From positions 1-64,000 of the forward strand of contig NZ_DS572687.1 in NCBI RefSeq assembly GCF_000154985.1: DNA of 64,000 bases, read 5' to 3'. Position numbers and translations under genes: made by a program. The first letter of the stretch is position 1, and every line of letters starts with the position of its first letter. Shown here piece after piece: positions 24,319 to 35,656 of this stretch. The notes beneath the pieces are model-generated. The model worked only from the letters and a program-made list of their open reading frames with translations. It was not told where the DNA came from and did not search any database. The DNA is from Streptococcus infantarius subsp. infantarius ATCC BAA-102 (GTDB taxonomy: Bacteria; Bacillota; Bacilli; Lactobacillales; Streptococcaceae).

Positions 24319-24876
24319 CTAAATTGATTTAAAATCACAATCTACTTCATGGTCATTTACCAAACCTGCTGCCTGAAGAAAAGAATAAACACAAACAGGA
24401 CCTACAAATTTAAAGCCACGTTTTTTTAAATCCTTAGAAAGATTTTCAGATAAAGGCGTGCTAGCTGGAAAATTCGCGTAATCCTCCACCTTATTTACGA
24501 TAGGAGCGTAACCACCCCAACGCCAAAGATACTCATCAAAAGAGCCAAACTCTTTCTGAATCTTGATAAAAGCTTTAGCATTTGTACGTGTCGCATAAAT
24601 CTTACGACGATTTCGAACGATTGCTGGATTTTGAAGAAGAACCTCAAGTTCATCATCAGACATCTGCGCTACCTTTGCCACATCATAATCATAGAAGGCT
24701 TGGTTAAATGAGGCGCGTTTATTAAGAATGGTCCCCCACGAAAGACCAGCTTGATAAGTTTCAAGGCACAAAAGTTCAAACAATGCTTGATCATCATGCA
24801 ATGGTTTTCCCCACTCCGTATCGTGGTAAGCAACATATAAAGGATTACTTTCCTTTACCCAACTACAACGTTTCAT
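24319..24876 (-). CDS. tag: DNA-3-methyladenine glycosylase I
   Basis: 185 residues, starting MKRCSWVKESNPLYVAYHDT. Conserved family segments are ELLCLETYQAGLSWGTIL, the catalytic-site Glu in LCLE, and the zinc-snap ligands Cys4, His175-type (VNDHEVDC). It removes 3-methyladenine from alkylated DNA in base excision repair. AGGAG ten bases before the ATG at 24876 fixes the start. It is the last gene of the mutL-ruvA-tag group, 29 bases after ruvA. Confidence 0.95.
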   Translation of the reverse strand: MKRCSWVKESNPLYVAYHDTEWGKPLHDDQALFELLCLETYQAGLSWGTILNKRASFNQAFYDYDVAKVAQMSDDELEVLLQNPAIVRNRRKIYATRTNAKAFIKIQKEFGSFDEYLWRWGGYAPIVNKVEDYANFPASTPLSENLSKDLKKRGFKFVGPVCVYSFLQAAGLVNDHEVDCDFKSI

Positions 24877-24905
24877 GTGAAACATCTCCTAAAATTCCTT
24901 GATTC

Positions 24906-25499
24906 TTAGCCTTTCATCAGCATCTTAAGGCTTGATTTGATGTATTGTTCTGCTGTTTCATTTGTGCCTTCAAAGAACTTACGAATTTTCTTAAGCTCTG
25001 CTGCTTTGTAGCCAAGTGCCAAAAGAGCTTCCATGGCTTCTTCAAGCTGCTCGTTTGCTGCCGCTTTGGTCTGAGAAACTTTGCCATTTTCCACAGAAAC
25101 ATCGACGAATTTTCCTGCCAAATCCAATACCATTTGTTGGGCAGTCTTTTTCCCGATTTTCGGAAATTTCATCAAGTATTTGATGTCGCTTGTGTCGATA
25201 GCATTGACCAAACCTTCATTATCATCCACTGCGATAATAGCTAGCGCAGTTGTAGGACCAATCCCAGAAACTGAAATCAGATTAAGAAAAACAGCCTTTT
25301 CGTCTTCAGTATGAAAGCCAAACAAAAGTTGAGCATCTTCACGAATTACTTGATGAAGGTAGACTTGGATATCCTGATTCATCAAATCTGAAAAGCTGTA
25401 AGGATTAGCAACATTGACAATATAGCCTAATCCCCCTACTTCAATGACAATGTATTTCGCAGTAATTTTAGTTAATTTTCCTTTGATATAATCGTACAT
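24906..25499 (-). CDS. ruvA: Holliday junction helicase subunit RuvA
   Basis: 197 residues starting [20 protein letters not shown]. The central helix-hairpin-helix motifs are [15 protein letters not shown] and [16 protein letters not shown], and the C-terminal domain III contacts RuvB. It recognises Holliday junctions and loads RuvB for branch migration. It begins right at the mutL stop, so the two are coupled; ruvB is elsewhere. Confidence 0.97.
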   Translation of the reverse strand: MYDYIKGKLTKITAKYIVIEVGGLGYIVNVANPYSFSDLMNQDIQVYLHQVIREDAQLLFGFHTEDEKAVFLNLISVSGIGPTTALAIIAVDDNEGLVNAIDTSDIKYLMKFPKIGKKTAQQMVLDLAGKFVDVSVENGKVSQTKAAANEQLEEAMEALLALGYKAAELKKIRKFFEGTNETAEQYIKSSLKMLMKG

Positions 25500-27440
25500 T
25501 TAGTATTTTCCTAACTCTCTTAAACTTGTGTGATTTTCTTGAATACGACGGAACATTTTTTCCATGTCTGACTTGGTAAAATTAACAAGTACTGGACGTC
25601 CGTGTGGGCAGTTATAAGGGTTCTTACATTGAGATAATTGAACAATGAGTTGTCGGGCTGAATAGTCATCAAGTGTATGGTTAGCCTTGATTGATCGTTT
25701 ACATGACATCATAATCGCTAACTCAGCGCGGTATTTCTTGACAGAAACTCCATTGGTCAACAGCAACATGTCGCACATTTCATAAACAGCTGTCTCAATC
25801 TCCTCTTCCTTCATCCAAATAGGATGCTCGCGAAGGATAAAAGTATTATTGCCGTATGGTTCTAAATTAATGCCAACTTGCTTTAGAAGCTCCATTTTTT
25901 CTTGAATTTTGATGAAATCTGCCCCAGAAAACTCAAATAGATATGGCATCAGCAACTGTTGTAATGAATCATCAACTTCGCCAATTTTGTCACGATAATA
26001 CTCATACTTGACACGTTCCTGAGCCGCATGCTGGTCAATGATATAAAGCCCACCATTGCCTTGCGCAAAAAGATAAGTGCCGTGCATTTGCCCAAAGTAC
26101 TCTAACTCAGGGAAAGTAGAAACTTCCTCCTTATCAAGACTTTCAATCATGCGATTGATTTTCGTTTTATTTTTAAAATCAAGATCATCATGCTCATCAT
26201 ACGCTTGACCTGCCAATGAACGCTGTGCATACCTAACTGAAGATTGCTTGTCAACTTGCTTGACAGCTTTGTCAACCTCATTAAATAACTGCGCTGGCTC
26301 TTCTTCAACCGTATCTGATTTCACAAAGAAATCGTGACGTTCCTTATCATAGTAAAGGTTGGTTTGTTTTAAAGGCAGACTCGTTTGCTGAGGTTTTGAA
26401 AAACCTCGAGTACTTGACTTAGCTAGATTTTCAAGAGCATCTGGAATCAAATCTTGCTCACGCAAACTCTCTGCAATAGCTGAGCTAATTAAGCCCATGA
26501 GTTCTTTTTCTTTTGAGATACGAACTTCTTGTTTAGTTGGGTGAACATTGACATCGGCAAGATAAGGGTCGATTTGAATGTCAATGACCGCAATTGGGAA
26601 ACGACCAACCATCAATTTTGATCCATAACCATCCAAAATCGCACGGTTGAGCAAGAAGTTTTTGATGTAGCGACCATTAATTAAAATGGTAATGTAATTG
26701 CGATTTGCACGCGTCAATTCTGGTAAACTAATATAACCTGAGACTTCAAAATCAAGGTCAGCATTTGAGATTTCAATCATTTTCTTAGCTGTATTTAAAC
26801 CGTAAATACCAGCGATGGCTTGACGCAAATCACCTGTCCCAGAAGTCGTTGTCATTTGACGACCATCATTAATCAAAGTAAAGGCAATTTCTGGGTGAGC
26901 TAGGCTCAAGCGATTAACCACATCAACGATATGAGCCAACTCTGATTGCAAGCTCTTCATATATTTGAGACGAGCAGGAGTGTTGTAAAAAAGATTTTCA
27001 ACGGTAATTTTTGTCCCGACAGGTGTTGAAATTGCTTCTTGTCGCTCAATCTCGCCCCCCTTTGCCACTAAAAGCGTTCCATAGTGTTCATCAGCAGTCG
27101 CTGTTTTCACTGTAAAGTGGCTAATTGAGGCAATGGAAGGAATGGCCTCACCGCGGAATCCCAAAGTTCTGATACGAAAAAGGTCAGCTTGGCTTTTAAT
27201 CTTACTTGTAGCATGGCGATGCAAACTTAAAGCCACATCCTCTTGAGAAATTCCCTCACCATTATCAGTGACTTGAATATTCTTAAGACCTGATTCTTCA
27301 ATCTCGATGGTAATCTGACTACTTCCAGCATCAATCGAATTTTCAACCAATTCTTTAACCACACTGGCCGGTCGTTCAATCACTTCACCTGCAGCAATCT
27401 GGTTGGCCAAAACCTCTGGCAACTCAATAATTTTGCTCAT
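25500..27440 (-). CDS. mutL: DNA mismatch repair protein MutL
   Basis: 646 residues. GHKL ATPase motifs: [17 protein letters not shown] and TLGFRGEA; the [10 protein letters not shown] segment ends the N-terminal region. The C-terminal dimerisation domain carries the endonuclease motifs [12 protein letters not shown] and CPHGRP, so it is a nicking-type MutL, as expected where MutH is absent. It lies downstream of mutS, separated by a terminator, and upstream of ruvA. Confidence 0.97.
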   Translation of the reverse strand: MSKIIELPEVLANQIAAGEVIERPASVVKELVENSIDAGSSQITIEIEESGLKNIQVTDNGEGISQEDVALSLHRHATSKIKSQADLFRIRTLGFRGEAIPSIASISHFTVKTATADEHYGTLLVAKGGEIERQEAISTPVGTKITVENLFYNTPARLKYMKSLQSELAHIVDVVNRLSLAHPEIAFTLINDGRQMTTTSGTGDLRQAIAGIYGLNTAKKMIEISNADLDFEVSGYISLPELTRANRNYITILINGRYIKNFLLNRAILDGYGSKLMVGRFPIAVIDIQIDPYLADVNVHPTKQEVRISKEKELMGLISSAIAESLREQDLIPDALENLAKSSTRGFSKPQQTSLPLKQTNLYYDKERHDFFVKSDTVEEEPAQLFNEVDKAVKQVDKQSSVRYAQRSLAGQAYDEHDDLDFKNKTKINRMIESLDKEEVSTFPELEYFGQMHGTYLFAQGNGGLYIIDQHAAQERVKYEYYRDKIGEVDDSLQQLLMPYLFEFSGADFIKIQEKMELLKQVGINLEPYGNNTFILREHPIWMKEEEIETAVYEMCDMLLLTNGVSVKKYRAELAIMMSCKRSIKANHTLDDYSARQLIVQLSQCKNPYNCPHGRPVLVNFTKSDMEKMFRRIQENHTSLRELGKY

Positions 27441-27525
27441 AATTTATCTGATAGAATGCAGTTTTGAAGCGGCATTCCTTTTCCTTTCATTCAGGATTGT
27501 TTACCTTTAATTATAACACAAAGTA

Positions 27526-27555
27526 AAAAGGCAATCTGCTTTTAGATTGCCTCTT
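27526..27555 (-). terminator. Terminator between mutS and mutL
   Basis: AGGCAATCT (27529-27537) pairs with AGATTGCCT (27544-27552), with a T-rich tail on the minus strand. Confidence 0.8.
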
Positions 27556-27559
27556 ACTT

Positions 27560-30127
27560 TTATAACATGTTTTTCAATTCATAAATGACATTCATAGCTT
27601 GCATTGGTGTTAGATTCATCAAGTCCACTTTTTTAAGAGCTTCAATCACTTCTTGGTTACTTGAGTCATCTGCAAATAAGCTAAGCTGCTCTGCAACAGG
27701 TTCTGCCGCTTCTGTCTTCACTTGAGTTTTCTCTTCAGTTTCTGCTGTCAAATGAAGCTGCGCAGCACCTGATTCGAGATTGGTTAAAATACTATTTGCT
27801 CGTTGCAACAAATCTTCTGGCAAACCTGCAATTTTCGCAACGTGAATACCATAAGATTTGTCAGCTGGTCCTTCTGCGATTTTATGAAGGAAAGTCACAT
27901 CACCATTACGTTCAAGCGTTGCAACATGGACGTTGACAAGGTGTGTCAAGGCAGTTGACAGCGATGTCAACTCATGATAATGGGTCGCAAACATGGTCTT
28001 AGCACGAATGTGATCGTGGATATACTCAATAATAGATTGTGCTAAAGCCATTCCATCGTAAGTTGCTGTCCCGCGTCCCAATTCATCAAAGAGAATCAAA
28101 GATTTTTCACTGGCTCGTTTGATGGCTTGGTTGGCTTCCATCATTTCCACCATAAAGGTTGATTGACCTGAAATCAAATCATCCGCCGCACCAATACGTG
28201 TGAAAATCGCATCAAAAACGGGAAGACTGACACTCTCAGCAGCAACGTATGACCCCATCTGCGCCATGATAACCGTCAAAGCTAACTGACGCATATAAGT
28301 TGACTTACCACTCATATTTGGACCAGTAATCAGCTGAATATTAGTATTTCTGCCAAATGTGATGGTATTTGGGATATATTCTTGCGTACCCATGACTTTT
28401 TCAACAACCGCATGGCGACCTTTTTCAATCTTTATTTCATGGCTATCATTAAAGCTTGGACGAACATAATGGTTGTTTTCCGCAACCACTGCCAAACTTT
28501 GCAGAACATCGACTGTAGAAATAGCTTTTGCCAAATCTTGCAGACGTGAAATATAACGTTCCACCTGTGCGCGAACGCGCATGAAAATATCGTATTCCAG
28601 ACTCGCTGATTGCTCACGCGCCTCAAGCATTTCACCTTCAATTTTAGCTAATTCTGCCGTACCAAAACGCTCTGAATTCTTCAAAGTTGCTTTACGGAAG
28701 AAGTAATCTGGCACCAAAGAAAGGTTAGAATTTGTTACATGGAAATAGTAACCATCTTTTTTATTGTAATCAATTTTTAGGTTTGTAATACCACTTGCCG
28801 CACGTTCTTTGGCTTCAATCTCAGCAATCCAGCTTGTCCCTTCGCGCATGACTTTACGATATTTGTCCAAAGTCTCATCAAAACCAGTTCTGATAATACT
28901 TCCTTCCGTAATCACTGCTTGAGCATCTGGGTCAATAGCAGAGCTAATCAATGACTCTAGCTCTGGTAAAGTGTCAATGCTGTTGACAAGCTTGTCAAGG
29001 TAAGGACTATCAAAAGATTCCAAGATAGCTTTAATAGTTGGCACTTGTCCCAAAGTGTGACCAAGTTGAAGCAAATCTTTTGGATTGGCTTTTCCAAATG
29101 ACACACGACTAGCCAAACGCTCAATATCATAAACGCCTTTTAGACTGTCCGTCAAATCACTACGTTCAAAGAAGTTGTCTAAGAAAACTTGGACAATATT
29201 TTGGCGTTCCTCAATTTGTTCTTGATTAACCAATGGACGATCAATCCAGTTACGCAACAAACGCATCCCCATAGCCGTCTTAGTTTCATCAAGCAACCAG
29301 TAAAGACTACCGTGCTTCTTGCTTGTGCGGGCATTTTCTAGTAAATCAAGACTTGATTTTGTCGTATAAGACATTTGAAGATAGTCTTTGATTTCATAGT
29401 GAACCAGCTTTTGCAGGTGACTGAGTTCACGTTTTTGTGTCGTATGAACGTATTGAAGTAATTTTTCAGCAGCAGAAATCTCTAACGCTGTTAAATTCAG
29501 GTCAATCAAATGCACATCTTCATAGCGCTCTTGCTCAAACGATAATAAGAGATTGAGTTGTTTAACCAAGCTGTGTTGCTCATCTTCAGAAAGGTCATAA
29601 CCAACCACGATTTCACGAGCCTTGAGGTTTAAAATCTCACTTTTTAGGCTTGTAAAATCAGACAAACTTGTCGCGTAAAACTCACCCGTTGACACATCCA
29701 TATAAGCCAAACCAAAGTTTTTGCCATCAGAATCAATAGCTACCAAGAAATTATTAGCATTATCTGGCTTAGAAGAATCAACCGCTGTCCCTGGTGTAAT
29801 CACCTGAACGACTTCACGCTTAACCACACCAACTGCCTGCTTCGGATCTTCCATCTGCTCAGCAATGGCAACCTTATACCCCATCTCAACTAAGACATCA
29901 ATGTATTGTTGGGCTGAATGATAAGGAACACCAGCCATTGGAATAGGATTGTCAGCATTTTTATTACGACTAGTTAAACTAATCTCTAAAATCTGTGCCG
30001 CCTTAACAGCATCCTCATAAAATAGTTCGTAAAAGTCTCCCATGCGGAAAAGTAAAAAAGCATCTGGATAGTCTTTTTTGACATCCAAATACTGTTGCAT
30101 GCCTGGAGAAATTTTATCTTTTGCCAT
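27560..30127 (-). CDS. mutS: DNA mismatch repair protein MutS
   Basis: 855 residues, normal length. The mismatch-binding domain has the Phe-x-Glu motif in [12 protein letters not shown], the ATPase has Walker [10 protein letters not shown], and the Walker B segment is [11 protein letters not shown]. It recognises mismatches and recruits MutL. It overlaps the upstream YlbF-family gene by 14 bases, so argR, the ylbF-like gene and mutS form one unit. Confidence 0.98.
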   Translation of the reverse strand: MAKDKISPGMQQYLDVKKDYPDAFLLFRMGDFYELFYEDAVKAAQILEISLTSRNKNADNPIPMAGVPYHSAQQYIDVLVEMGYKVAIAEQMEDPKQAVGVVKREVVQVITPGTAVDSSKPDNANNFLVAIDSDGKNFGLAYMDVSTGEFYATSLSDFTSLKSEILNLKAREIVVGYDLSEDEQHSLVKQLNLLLSFEQERYEDVHLIDLNLTALEISAAEKLLQYVHTTQKRELSHLQKLVHYEIKDYLQMSYTTKSSLDLLENARTSKKHGSLYWLLDETKTAMGMRLLRNWIDRPLVNQEQIEERQNIVQVFLDNFFERSDLTDSLKGVYDIERLASRVSFGKANPKDLLQLGHTLGQVPTIKAILESFDSPYLDKLVNSIDTLPELESLISSAIDPDAQAVITEGSIIRTGFDETLDKYRKVMREGTSWIAEIEAKERAASGITNLKIDYNKKDGYYFHVTNSNLSLVPDYFFRKATLKNSERFGTAELAKIEGEMLEAREQSASLEYDIFMRVRAQVERYISRLQDLAKAISTVDVLQSLAVVAENNHYVRPSFNDSHEIKIEKGRHAVVEKVMGTQEYIPNTITFGRNTNIQLITGPNMSGKSTYMRQLALTVIMAQMGSYVAAESVSLPVFDAIFTRIGAADDLISGQSTFMVEMMEANQAIKRASEKSLILFDELGRGTATYDGMALAQSIIEYIHDHIRAKTMFATHYHELTSLSTALTHLVNVHVATLERNGDVTFLHKIAEGPADKSYGIHVAKIAGLPEDLLQRANSILTNLESGAAQLHLTAETEEKTQVKTEAAEPVAEQLSLFADDSSNQEVIEALKKVDLMNLTPMQAMNVIYELKNML

Positions 30128-30467
30128 TACTTAACTCCTCGTTAATTTTCGTTTCCAAGCTATTTGTAATATATTGAACTAGGTCACTGGCATCCTGCAT
30201 TTTTGCACGATAATCTTTGACAATTGGAAGGTCTGATAGTTCTTCTTGCAACTGGTCAGCTTGCTCACCAGCTTTTTTCTCAGCGTGCGCTTTATCAATC
30301 TTGTGAAAAAGCACAGCCTCCTGCTGATAAGCCTTCATATCTTTGATCAATTCTTCTAGTTCTGGAAAGTCCTTTATTTTTTCTTCAGCCTTTTGAAATT
30401 CGATGACGCTATCATGCTTTTTTATGACTTCTAGCAATCGTTCTACGGCTTCTTCATAGTTGCTCAT
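30114..30467 (-). CDS. YlbF/YmcA family helical protein
   Basis: 117 residues, almost all helix, with a heptad-rich centre ([35 protein letters not shown]). Belongs to the YlbF/YmcA (DUF964) family; in Bacillus YlbF, YmcA and YaaT form a complex that affects RNA processing with RNase Y. Position between argR and mutS is conserved in streptococci. It overlaps argR by 4 bases and mutS by 14. Confidence 0.9.
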   Translation of the reverse strand: MSNYEEAVERLLEVIKKHDSVIEFQKAEEKIKDFPELEELIKDMKAYQQEAVLFHKIDKAHAEKKAGEQADQLQEELSDLPIVKDYRAKMQDASDLVQYITNSLETKINEELSNGKR

Positions 30468-30901
30468 AAGCCTGTTGACAAGTCACTTTCAAAGGCTTTT
30501 GCTGTTTCTTCATCTTTACAAATGACCAACAAAGTATCAGCGCCAGCCACAGTTCCTAAAATTTCAGCGATATCGCTGCTGTCAATCAAGTTGGCTAAAA
30601 CATCAGCTTCCCCAAGATTAGTATGAAGCACAAGCATGAAACCAGCACGAGCCACTTTCAAAATATATGAGCGAATGTTAGCTCCAAAAGTGGTCTCTGA
30701 CGTTTCAGACAAACTGTAATAAAGTTTTCCAGAAGCATCGCGCAATTTCAACAGTCCAATTTCACGAAGGTCACGTGACAAGGTCGCTTGAGTGACGTTA
30801 ATGCCTTCTTCCTGCAAATGTCGCTTGATTTCCTCTTGTGTGCCGATATGGCCTGATTGAATCAAACGTTTGATTCGATTTTGACGTTCTATTTTATTCA
30901 T
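30464..30901 (-). CDS. argR: Arginine repressor family regulator
   Basis: 145 residues. N-terminal winged helix ([38 protein letters not shown]) and C-terminal oligomerisation and arginine-binding domain ([17 protein letters not shown]). It is divergent from argS with about 190 bases between, which points to regulation of argS or itself; I could not identify a convincing ARG box by eye. Confidence 0.95.
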   Translation of the reverse strand: MNKIERQNRIKRLIQSGHIGTQEEIKRHLQEEGINVTQATLSRDLREIGLLKLRDASGKLYYSLSETSETTFGANIRSYILKVARAGFMLVLHTNLGEADVLANLIDSSDIAEILGTVAGADTLLVICKDEETAKAFESDLSTGL

Positions 30902-31090
30902 TTAACTTTCCCTTTGTGTATATTTATCCTTAAAATTATACCAAAAAAATGGAATTTTTTCACCTTTCCTTGGGCTATCTTCCTTATAAAGTCTTAATTT
31001 TTACTCCTTCAAACGTTTTCTTGTCACTTGCCTCGTTTATTTCTTATTTTTATGTTAAAATAATGTGACTAACTAATTTAGGAGAAAATC

Positions 31091-32782
31091 ATGGATACTA
31101 AACGTACAATTGCAGAACGCATTCACACTATTGTTCCAGAATTAGACCAAGAACAAATTGTTAATCTGCTTGAAGTGCCAAAAAATTCTGATATGGGGGA
31201 CCTTGCCTTTCCAGCATTCTCATTGGCTCGAATCCTTCGTAAAGCACCACAAATGATTGCAGCAGAAATTGCTGAAAAAATGGACACAGCTGGTTTTGAA
31301 AAAATCGAAGCTGTTGGACCATACATCAACTTCTTCCTTGACAAAAAAAGCATCTCTGCTGATGTCCTAGGGCAAGTTATCGCAAACGGAAGCGACTACG
31401 CTAGCCAGGATGAAGGACACGGCCGCAATGTTGCTATCGATATGTCTAGTCCAAACATCGCTAAACCATTCTCAATTGGACACCTTCGTTCAACTGTTAT
31501 CGGTGATAGCTTGGCTAACATTTTTGAAAAACTTGGTTATAAAGCTGTTAAAATCAACCACCTCGGTGACTGGGGTAAACAATTCGGTATGTTGATTGTT
31601 GCCTACAAAAAATGGGGTGACGAAGAAGCTGTTAAAGCTCATCCAATCGACGAACTCTTGAAACTTTACGTTCGTATCAACGCTGAAGCTGAAACTAAAC
31701 CAGAACTTGATGAAGAAGCTCGCGAATGGTTCCGTAAATTGGAAGCAGGCGACGAAGAAGCTATCTCACTATGGCAATGGTTCCGTGACGAAAGTCTTGT
31801 AGAATTCAACCGCCTTTACAATGAACTTGGTGTTTCATTTGATAGCTTTAACGGTGAAGCTTTCTACAATGACAAAATGGATGAAGTTGTCGATATCTTG
31901 ACTGAAAAAGGCCTTCTTGAAGAATCTCAAGGTGCTCAAGTTGTTAACCTTGAAAAATACGGTATCGAACACCCAGCATTGATTAAAAAATCTGATGGTG
32001 CAACACTTTACATCACACGTGACTTGGCTGCCGCTCTTTACCGCAAACGTACTTATGACTTTGCCAAAGCTATCTACGTTGTTGGTAACGAACAATCAGC
32101 TCACTTCAAACAATTGAAAGCCGTTCTTAACGAAATGGACTTTGAATGGAATGAAGACATCACTCACGTGCCATTTGGTCTTGTTACTAAAGAAGGTAAA
32201 AAACTTTCAACTCGCAAAGGTAACGTTATCCTTCTTGAACCAACAATCGCTGAAGCTGTTAAACGAGCTGAAGATCAAATCAACGCTAAAAACCCTAACC
32301 TTGCTGATAAAGAAGCTATTGCTCATGCTGTCGGTGTCGGCGCTATCAAATTCTACGATTTGAAAACAGACCGCTTGAACGGTTACGACTTCGACCTTGA
32401 CGCTATGGTATCATTTGAAGGTGAAACTGGACCTTACGTGCAATACGCTCACGCTCGTATCCAATCAATCCTTCGTAAAGCCAAGTTTACACCATCTGTA
32501 AACGACGTTTACAGCCTTGATGATGCTGAAAGCTGGGAAATTGTGAAACTTATCCAAGACTTCCCACGCATTATCAAACGTGCAGCTGACAACTTTGAAC
32601 CATCAATCATTGCAAAATTCGCTATCAGCCTTGCACAAAGCTTCAACAAATACTACGCACACACACGTATCCTTGACGAAAGTCCAGAACGTGACAGCCG
32701 TCTAGCCCTCAGCTACGCAACTGCTACAGTTCTTAAAGAAGCACTTCGTCTTCTTGGCGTTGAAGCACCAAACGAAATGTAA
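31091..32782 (+). CDS. argS: Arginyl-tRNA synthetase
   Basis: 563 residues, class I synthetase that charges tRNA-Arg. The HIGH motif is seen as [16 protein letters not shown], and the KMSK counterpart as [11 protein letters not shown]-terminal Add-1 domain and C-terminal anticodon-binding domain ([13 protein letters not shown]) are present. AGGAGAA precedes the ATG; -10-like TATGTTAAAAT lies upstream. Codon use is strongly biased, as in highly expressed genes. Confidence 0.98.
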   Translation: MDTKRTIAERIHTIVPELDQEQIVNLLEVPKNSDMGDLAFPAFSLARILRKAPQMIAAEIAEKMDTAGFEKIEAVGPYINFFLDKKSISADVLGQVIANGSDYASQDEGHGRNVAIDMSSPNIAKPFSIGHLRSTVIGDSLANIFEKLGYKAVKINHLGDWGKQFGMLIVAYKKWGDEEAVKAHPIDELLKLYVRINAEAETKPELDEEAREWFRKLEAGDEEAISLWQWFRDESLVEFNRLYNELGVSFDSFNGEAFYNDKMDEVVDILTEKGLLEESQGAQVVNLEKYGIEHPALIKKSDGATLYITRDLAAALYRKRTYDFAKAIYVVGNEQSAHFKQLKAVLNEMDFEWNEDITHVPFGLVTKEGKKLSTRKGNVILLEPTIAEAVKRAEDQINAKNPNLADKEAIAHAVGVGAIKFYDLKTDRLNGYDFDLDAMVSFEGETGPYVQYAHARIQSILRKAKFTPSVNDVYSLDDAESWEIVKLIQDFPRIIKRAADNFEPSIIAKFAISLAQSFNKYYAHTRILDESPERDSRLALSYATATVLKEALRLLGVEAPNEM

Positions 32783-32800
32783 TCATTTCTGACAATATAT

Positions 32801-32836
32801 AAAAAAGAGAGTTGGAATCTGTCCACTCTCTTTTTT
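32801..32836 (+). terminator. Terminator after argS
   Basis: AAAAAAGAGAGT and ACTCTCTTTTTT pair around a short loop. It directly follows argS. Confidence 0.9.
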
Positions 32837-32896
32837 CTTGATCTTTTTGAGCTAAAATAATAAACTATTGCCATAATCATAAAGGAGATTTTTATT

Positions 32897-33195
32897 ATGA
32901 CAAGGGAAAATCATCTCATGGAATTGCTCGGTAAAGCTTATGCTAGCTTACCTGATAGCGAACCGAACCTCTAAAAGCAGACATCTTTGCACTTGCTAAA
33001 GATTTGGAAAAAAACGAACACGATCAACTAGCACGTACCAAACTGGCTCATGCCATTTCTATGTATTTGCTAACGCATAAACTCAAGACATCACCTGAAA
33101 TTACAGCACTTTACAAAGAAATTGCTGACAGCCCTGAAAAATATAAAGGTCATGCCGCTACTGCTATTATGCTAGGCAGCCTCTTTCATCCATAG
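32897..33195 (+). pseudogene. Bacteriocin immunity protein, frameshifted
   Basis: ATG at 32897 has AAAGGAG upstream and reads MTRENHLMELLGKAYASLPD before a TAA at 32972-32974. A second frame continues KADIFALAKDLEKNEHDQLA and the rest to 33195; together they match small helical immunity proteins of the enterocin A/pediocin immunity type (about 98 residues). The break is a tandem duplication of GAACC (GAACCGAACC at 32960-32969); removing one copy gives SDSEPLKADIF and a complete protein. No bacteriocin gene lies beside it, so it was an orphan immunity gene before it broke. Confidence 0.7.
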
Positions 33196-33197
33196 TC

Positions 33198-33225
33198 AAA
33201 AAGACCATTTTAACGGTCTTTTTTT
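33198..33225. terminator. Bidirectional terminator
   Basis: AAAAAGACC and GGTCTTTTTTT pair around ATTTTAAC between two convergent genes, with A and T runs on both sides. Confidence 0.8.
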
Positions 33226-34642
33226 ACGCTTTCTTCTGGTCATTTAACCAATCAAAGATATTGTGATAGGTTTTCCCTGAGACTTTAGTTGTGCTTGTGC
33301 CGCCTTTTCCTTTATTACTTGGAGAAAAGCCTGATAAGTCTTTCGCACTTTTGATAGCAGAGGCATCCTGCACCCCTGACACTTGGTCTTTAAAGAAATA
33401 AATCCAAGACAAATGCCCAATGTAAGAGACACCTTGCATGTCTGTTCCCTCGACACTTTCAAAGTAAGAAAACCACTTGTTCTCAGCTCCACTATCTAGC
33501 AAAGTCTTATAAATAGGCAATGAATAATCCTTTGGATTGACAATAGTGTCATTGGCTGCGTGAATAAACCACATTGGTGTCTCTTTTAACGCTAGCATTT
33601 TTTCCTCATCAAAATAAAGGGCATCTTTACGAATGAAGCTATTAGAAAAAGGTGAAGTGGCGTATGAACCGTCAGCGTTTCTCTCATATTGATAATAAGA
33701 ATAGGCTGCCGCTTGAGGAACTAGAGCCGCAAAATAACCAGGATTTGAAATAGCAAGATTAATCGTCATGTAGCCACCATTTGAACAACCTGCTAGGTAA
33801 ATGCGATTGGTATCCACAGCAGGCGTACTCGCAACATAATTTTTGATGATATCCATCAGAATCTCTGTGTAACACGAATCGCCAGCGCCAGCACCATTGT
33901 TCCCATCGCCCTCATCCATCCAATATGTTGGGGTTTGAACCGCTAAAACATAAAGTCCTTTTTGATCATTTATTGAAAAATGCGATTGAATCTCAGGTCT
34001 TGCAAGAGCTACAACTTCATTTCCAAGAAGGGTAATGTCCGTGTCTACCCCACCTTCACCTTGACCATGCAACCAGATTAACAAAGGAAAACTTTCTCCC
34101 GATTTTAAGTGCTTAGGTTCGTAAGCCACATAATGAAGGGTGAGTTTTTCTGTTTGCTTCGTTAATGGATTGAGGTAAGTCCCAGAATAAAAGCCACGCT
34201 TATTAAAGACATCAGTATCAGGTGATAGACGGTTATGAATAATATCATAGCTTCCAGATAGTTCAGCCACTTCACCGTCACAAATTACCTCTAATCCATT
34301 TATAGTAACTGGATAATCTTCCAACCAAGTGTTATGCAAGGTTTCTAGATTGTAATAAAATGGACAAGCTATAGCTGCATTTTTCTGATTATCAAAAGTC
34401 ACTGGCATTTTGATAACTAGATACTCACTGGCACTGCTGACTTCTTGTCCCTTATCATCTGACAAGTACACTCTACTAATCTGACGTTCTTTACCTGCAG
34501 TCCTGACTAGGAGCTTATCAGCAACAACTCCTGACACTTTATGCGTTAACTGTACCAAAAGTTTTGGAACACCTGGTCCACATTCATAACCTTTAATAAT
34601 CATGGAAACTTTGGCAATTGTGATATTAATTCTTTTTGCCAT
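33224..34642 (-). CDS. Alpha/beta hydrolase (esterase/peptidase-like), cytosolic
   Basis: 472 residues. An N-terminal beta-rich domain (about 1-145) precedes an alpha/beta hydrolase core. The oxyanion segment is LLIWLHGQGEGG, the nucleophile elbow is GCSNGG near residue 290, the acid lies in HAANDTIV and the His in GHLSW. Similar two-domain proteins are annotated as PHB-depolymerase-like, feruloyl or prolyl-oligopeptidase-type hydrolases; I cannot choose. There is no signal peptide or anchor. A CcpA-type site upstream suggests carbon control, which favours a plant-polymer or sugar-ester substrate. Confidence 0.75.
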   Translation of the reverse strand: MAKRINITIAKVSMIIKGYECGPGVPKLLVQLTHKVSGVVADKLLVRTAGKERQISRVYLSDDKGQEVSSASEYLVIKMPVTFDNQKNAAIACPFYYNLETLHNTWLEDYPVTINGLEVICDGEVAELSGSYDIIHNRLSPDTDVFNKRGFYSGTYLNPLTKQTEKLTLHYVAYEPKHLKSGESFPLLIWLHGQGEGGVDTDITLLGNEVVALARPEIQSHFSINDQKGLYVLAVQTPTYWMDEGDGNNGAGAGDSCYTEILMDIIKNYVASTPAVDTNRIYLAGCSNGGYMTINLAISNPGYFAALVPQAAAYSYYQYERNADGSYATSPFSNSFIRKDALYFDEEKMLALKETPMWFIHAANDTIVNPKDYSLPIYKTLLDSGAENKWFSYFESVEGTDMQGVSYIGHLSWIYFFKDQVSGVQDASAIKSAKDLSGFSPSNKGKGGTSTTKVSGKTYHNIFDWLNDQKKA

Positions 34643-34662
34643 CTCAAATCACTCCTATGCAT

Positions 34663-34676
34663 TGTAATCGTTTTCT
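34663..34676 (-). promoter_or_regulatory. Catabolite-responsive element (CcpA site)
   Basis: TGTAATCGTTTTCT matches the cre consensus TGWAANCGNTNWCA at 13 of 14 positions. It lies 21 bases upstream of the hydrolase start, where CcpA binding would repress transcription. Confidence 0.55.
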
Positions 34677-34745
34677 TTAGTTTATGAATTTTCCGCACTT
34701 ATGTCAATCAAAAAAAAGACGGGTGAAATCACCTCGTCTTTTTGA

Positions 34746-35612
34746 CTATTTATCGTAGTTGTTTCTTCTGATTTTAAAGTCAGAAGAAACAACTTCGTCA
34801 ACATCTATAATGGAAATAAAAGCATCTGGATCCAAATCAGCCATGATAGCTTTGACATTACGAACTTCACCTGGATTCAAAACAACGTACAAGATATTTT
34901 TTTCATTTCCTGAGTAAGCCCCTTGTCCATTTAGGTAAGTGACACCACGGTTAATACCATTCAAAATAGCATCCGCAGCTTCTTGCGATTTTTGGGTAAT
35001 GATAATCATACCACGTACTGTATAACCACCATTTTGCACAATTGTTAGCACTTGGCTGTACACAAAACTTGCTACCAAAGTGTAAAGCATGTGTTGCAAA
35101 TCAATGTAAACAAGTGACGCTGTCAATACAAGGGCATCCACAAATAGAAGCGTTTGACCTAATTTAAAGCCAAATTTTTCCTCAATCACGCGTCCAATGA
35201 TATCTGTACCACCTGTCGTTGCACCATATCGAAAAACCAGTCCACTACCTGCACCAGCAAATAAACCAGCAACAACAGCAACCAACATCATGTCATTTTG
35301 TAACACAATTTTCACTGGTACTTGTTGCCAAAACCAGATAAAGAAGGAAAGTAAAACTGTCCCATAAATGGTCAAAGCTAATGATTTTCGCCCCAAAACT
35401 CTAGCTCCCATGATAAACAAAGGAATATTTAAAATGAGAGAAGTATAAGCTGGGTCAATTTTATAAAGCGCATGGATAATCAAGGTTACCCCTGCAACTC
35501 CACCTTCAGCAAGAGCGTTTGCCATATTAAATTTAACAAAACCAAAGGTATACATTGCTACACCAAGAGCAATCAACAATAAACTTCGTACTTGTCTAAG
35601 CTTTTGAGCCAT
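34746..35612 (-). CDS. YitT family membrane protein (DUF2179)
   Basis: 288 residues with five or six N-terminal membrane helices (DUF161) and a C-terminal cytosolic DUF2179 domain (about 215-280, VVLNPGEVRNVKAIMADLDP). GATTGGTDIIGRVIEEKFG is the family's conserved loop. Function is unknown in general. A second member of the same family lies directly upstream on the same strand (44 bases away), so the two may form a heteromeric pair. Confidence 0.9.
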   Translation of the reverse strand: MAQKLRQVRSLLLIALGVAMYTFGFVKFNMANALAEGGVAGVTLIIHALYKIDPAYTSLILNIPLFIMGARVLGRKSLALTIYGTVLLSFFIWFWQQVPVKIVLQNDMMLVAVVAGLFAGAGSGLVFRYGATTGGTDIIGRVIEEKFGFKLGQTLLFVDALVLTASLVYIDLQHMLYTLVASFVYSQVLTIVQNGGYTVRGMIIITQKSQEAADAILNGINRGVTYLNGQGAYSGNEKNILYVVLNPGEVRNVKAIMADLDPDAFISIIDVDEVVSSDFKIRRNNYDK

Positions 35613-35656
35613 ATTACACTCCTCCTAAAACTAATTATAGGAAATTAATCAAAAGG

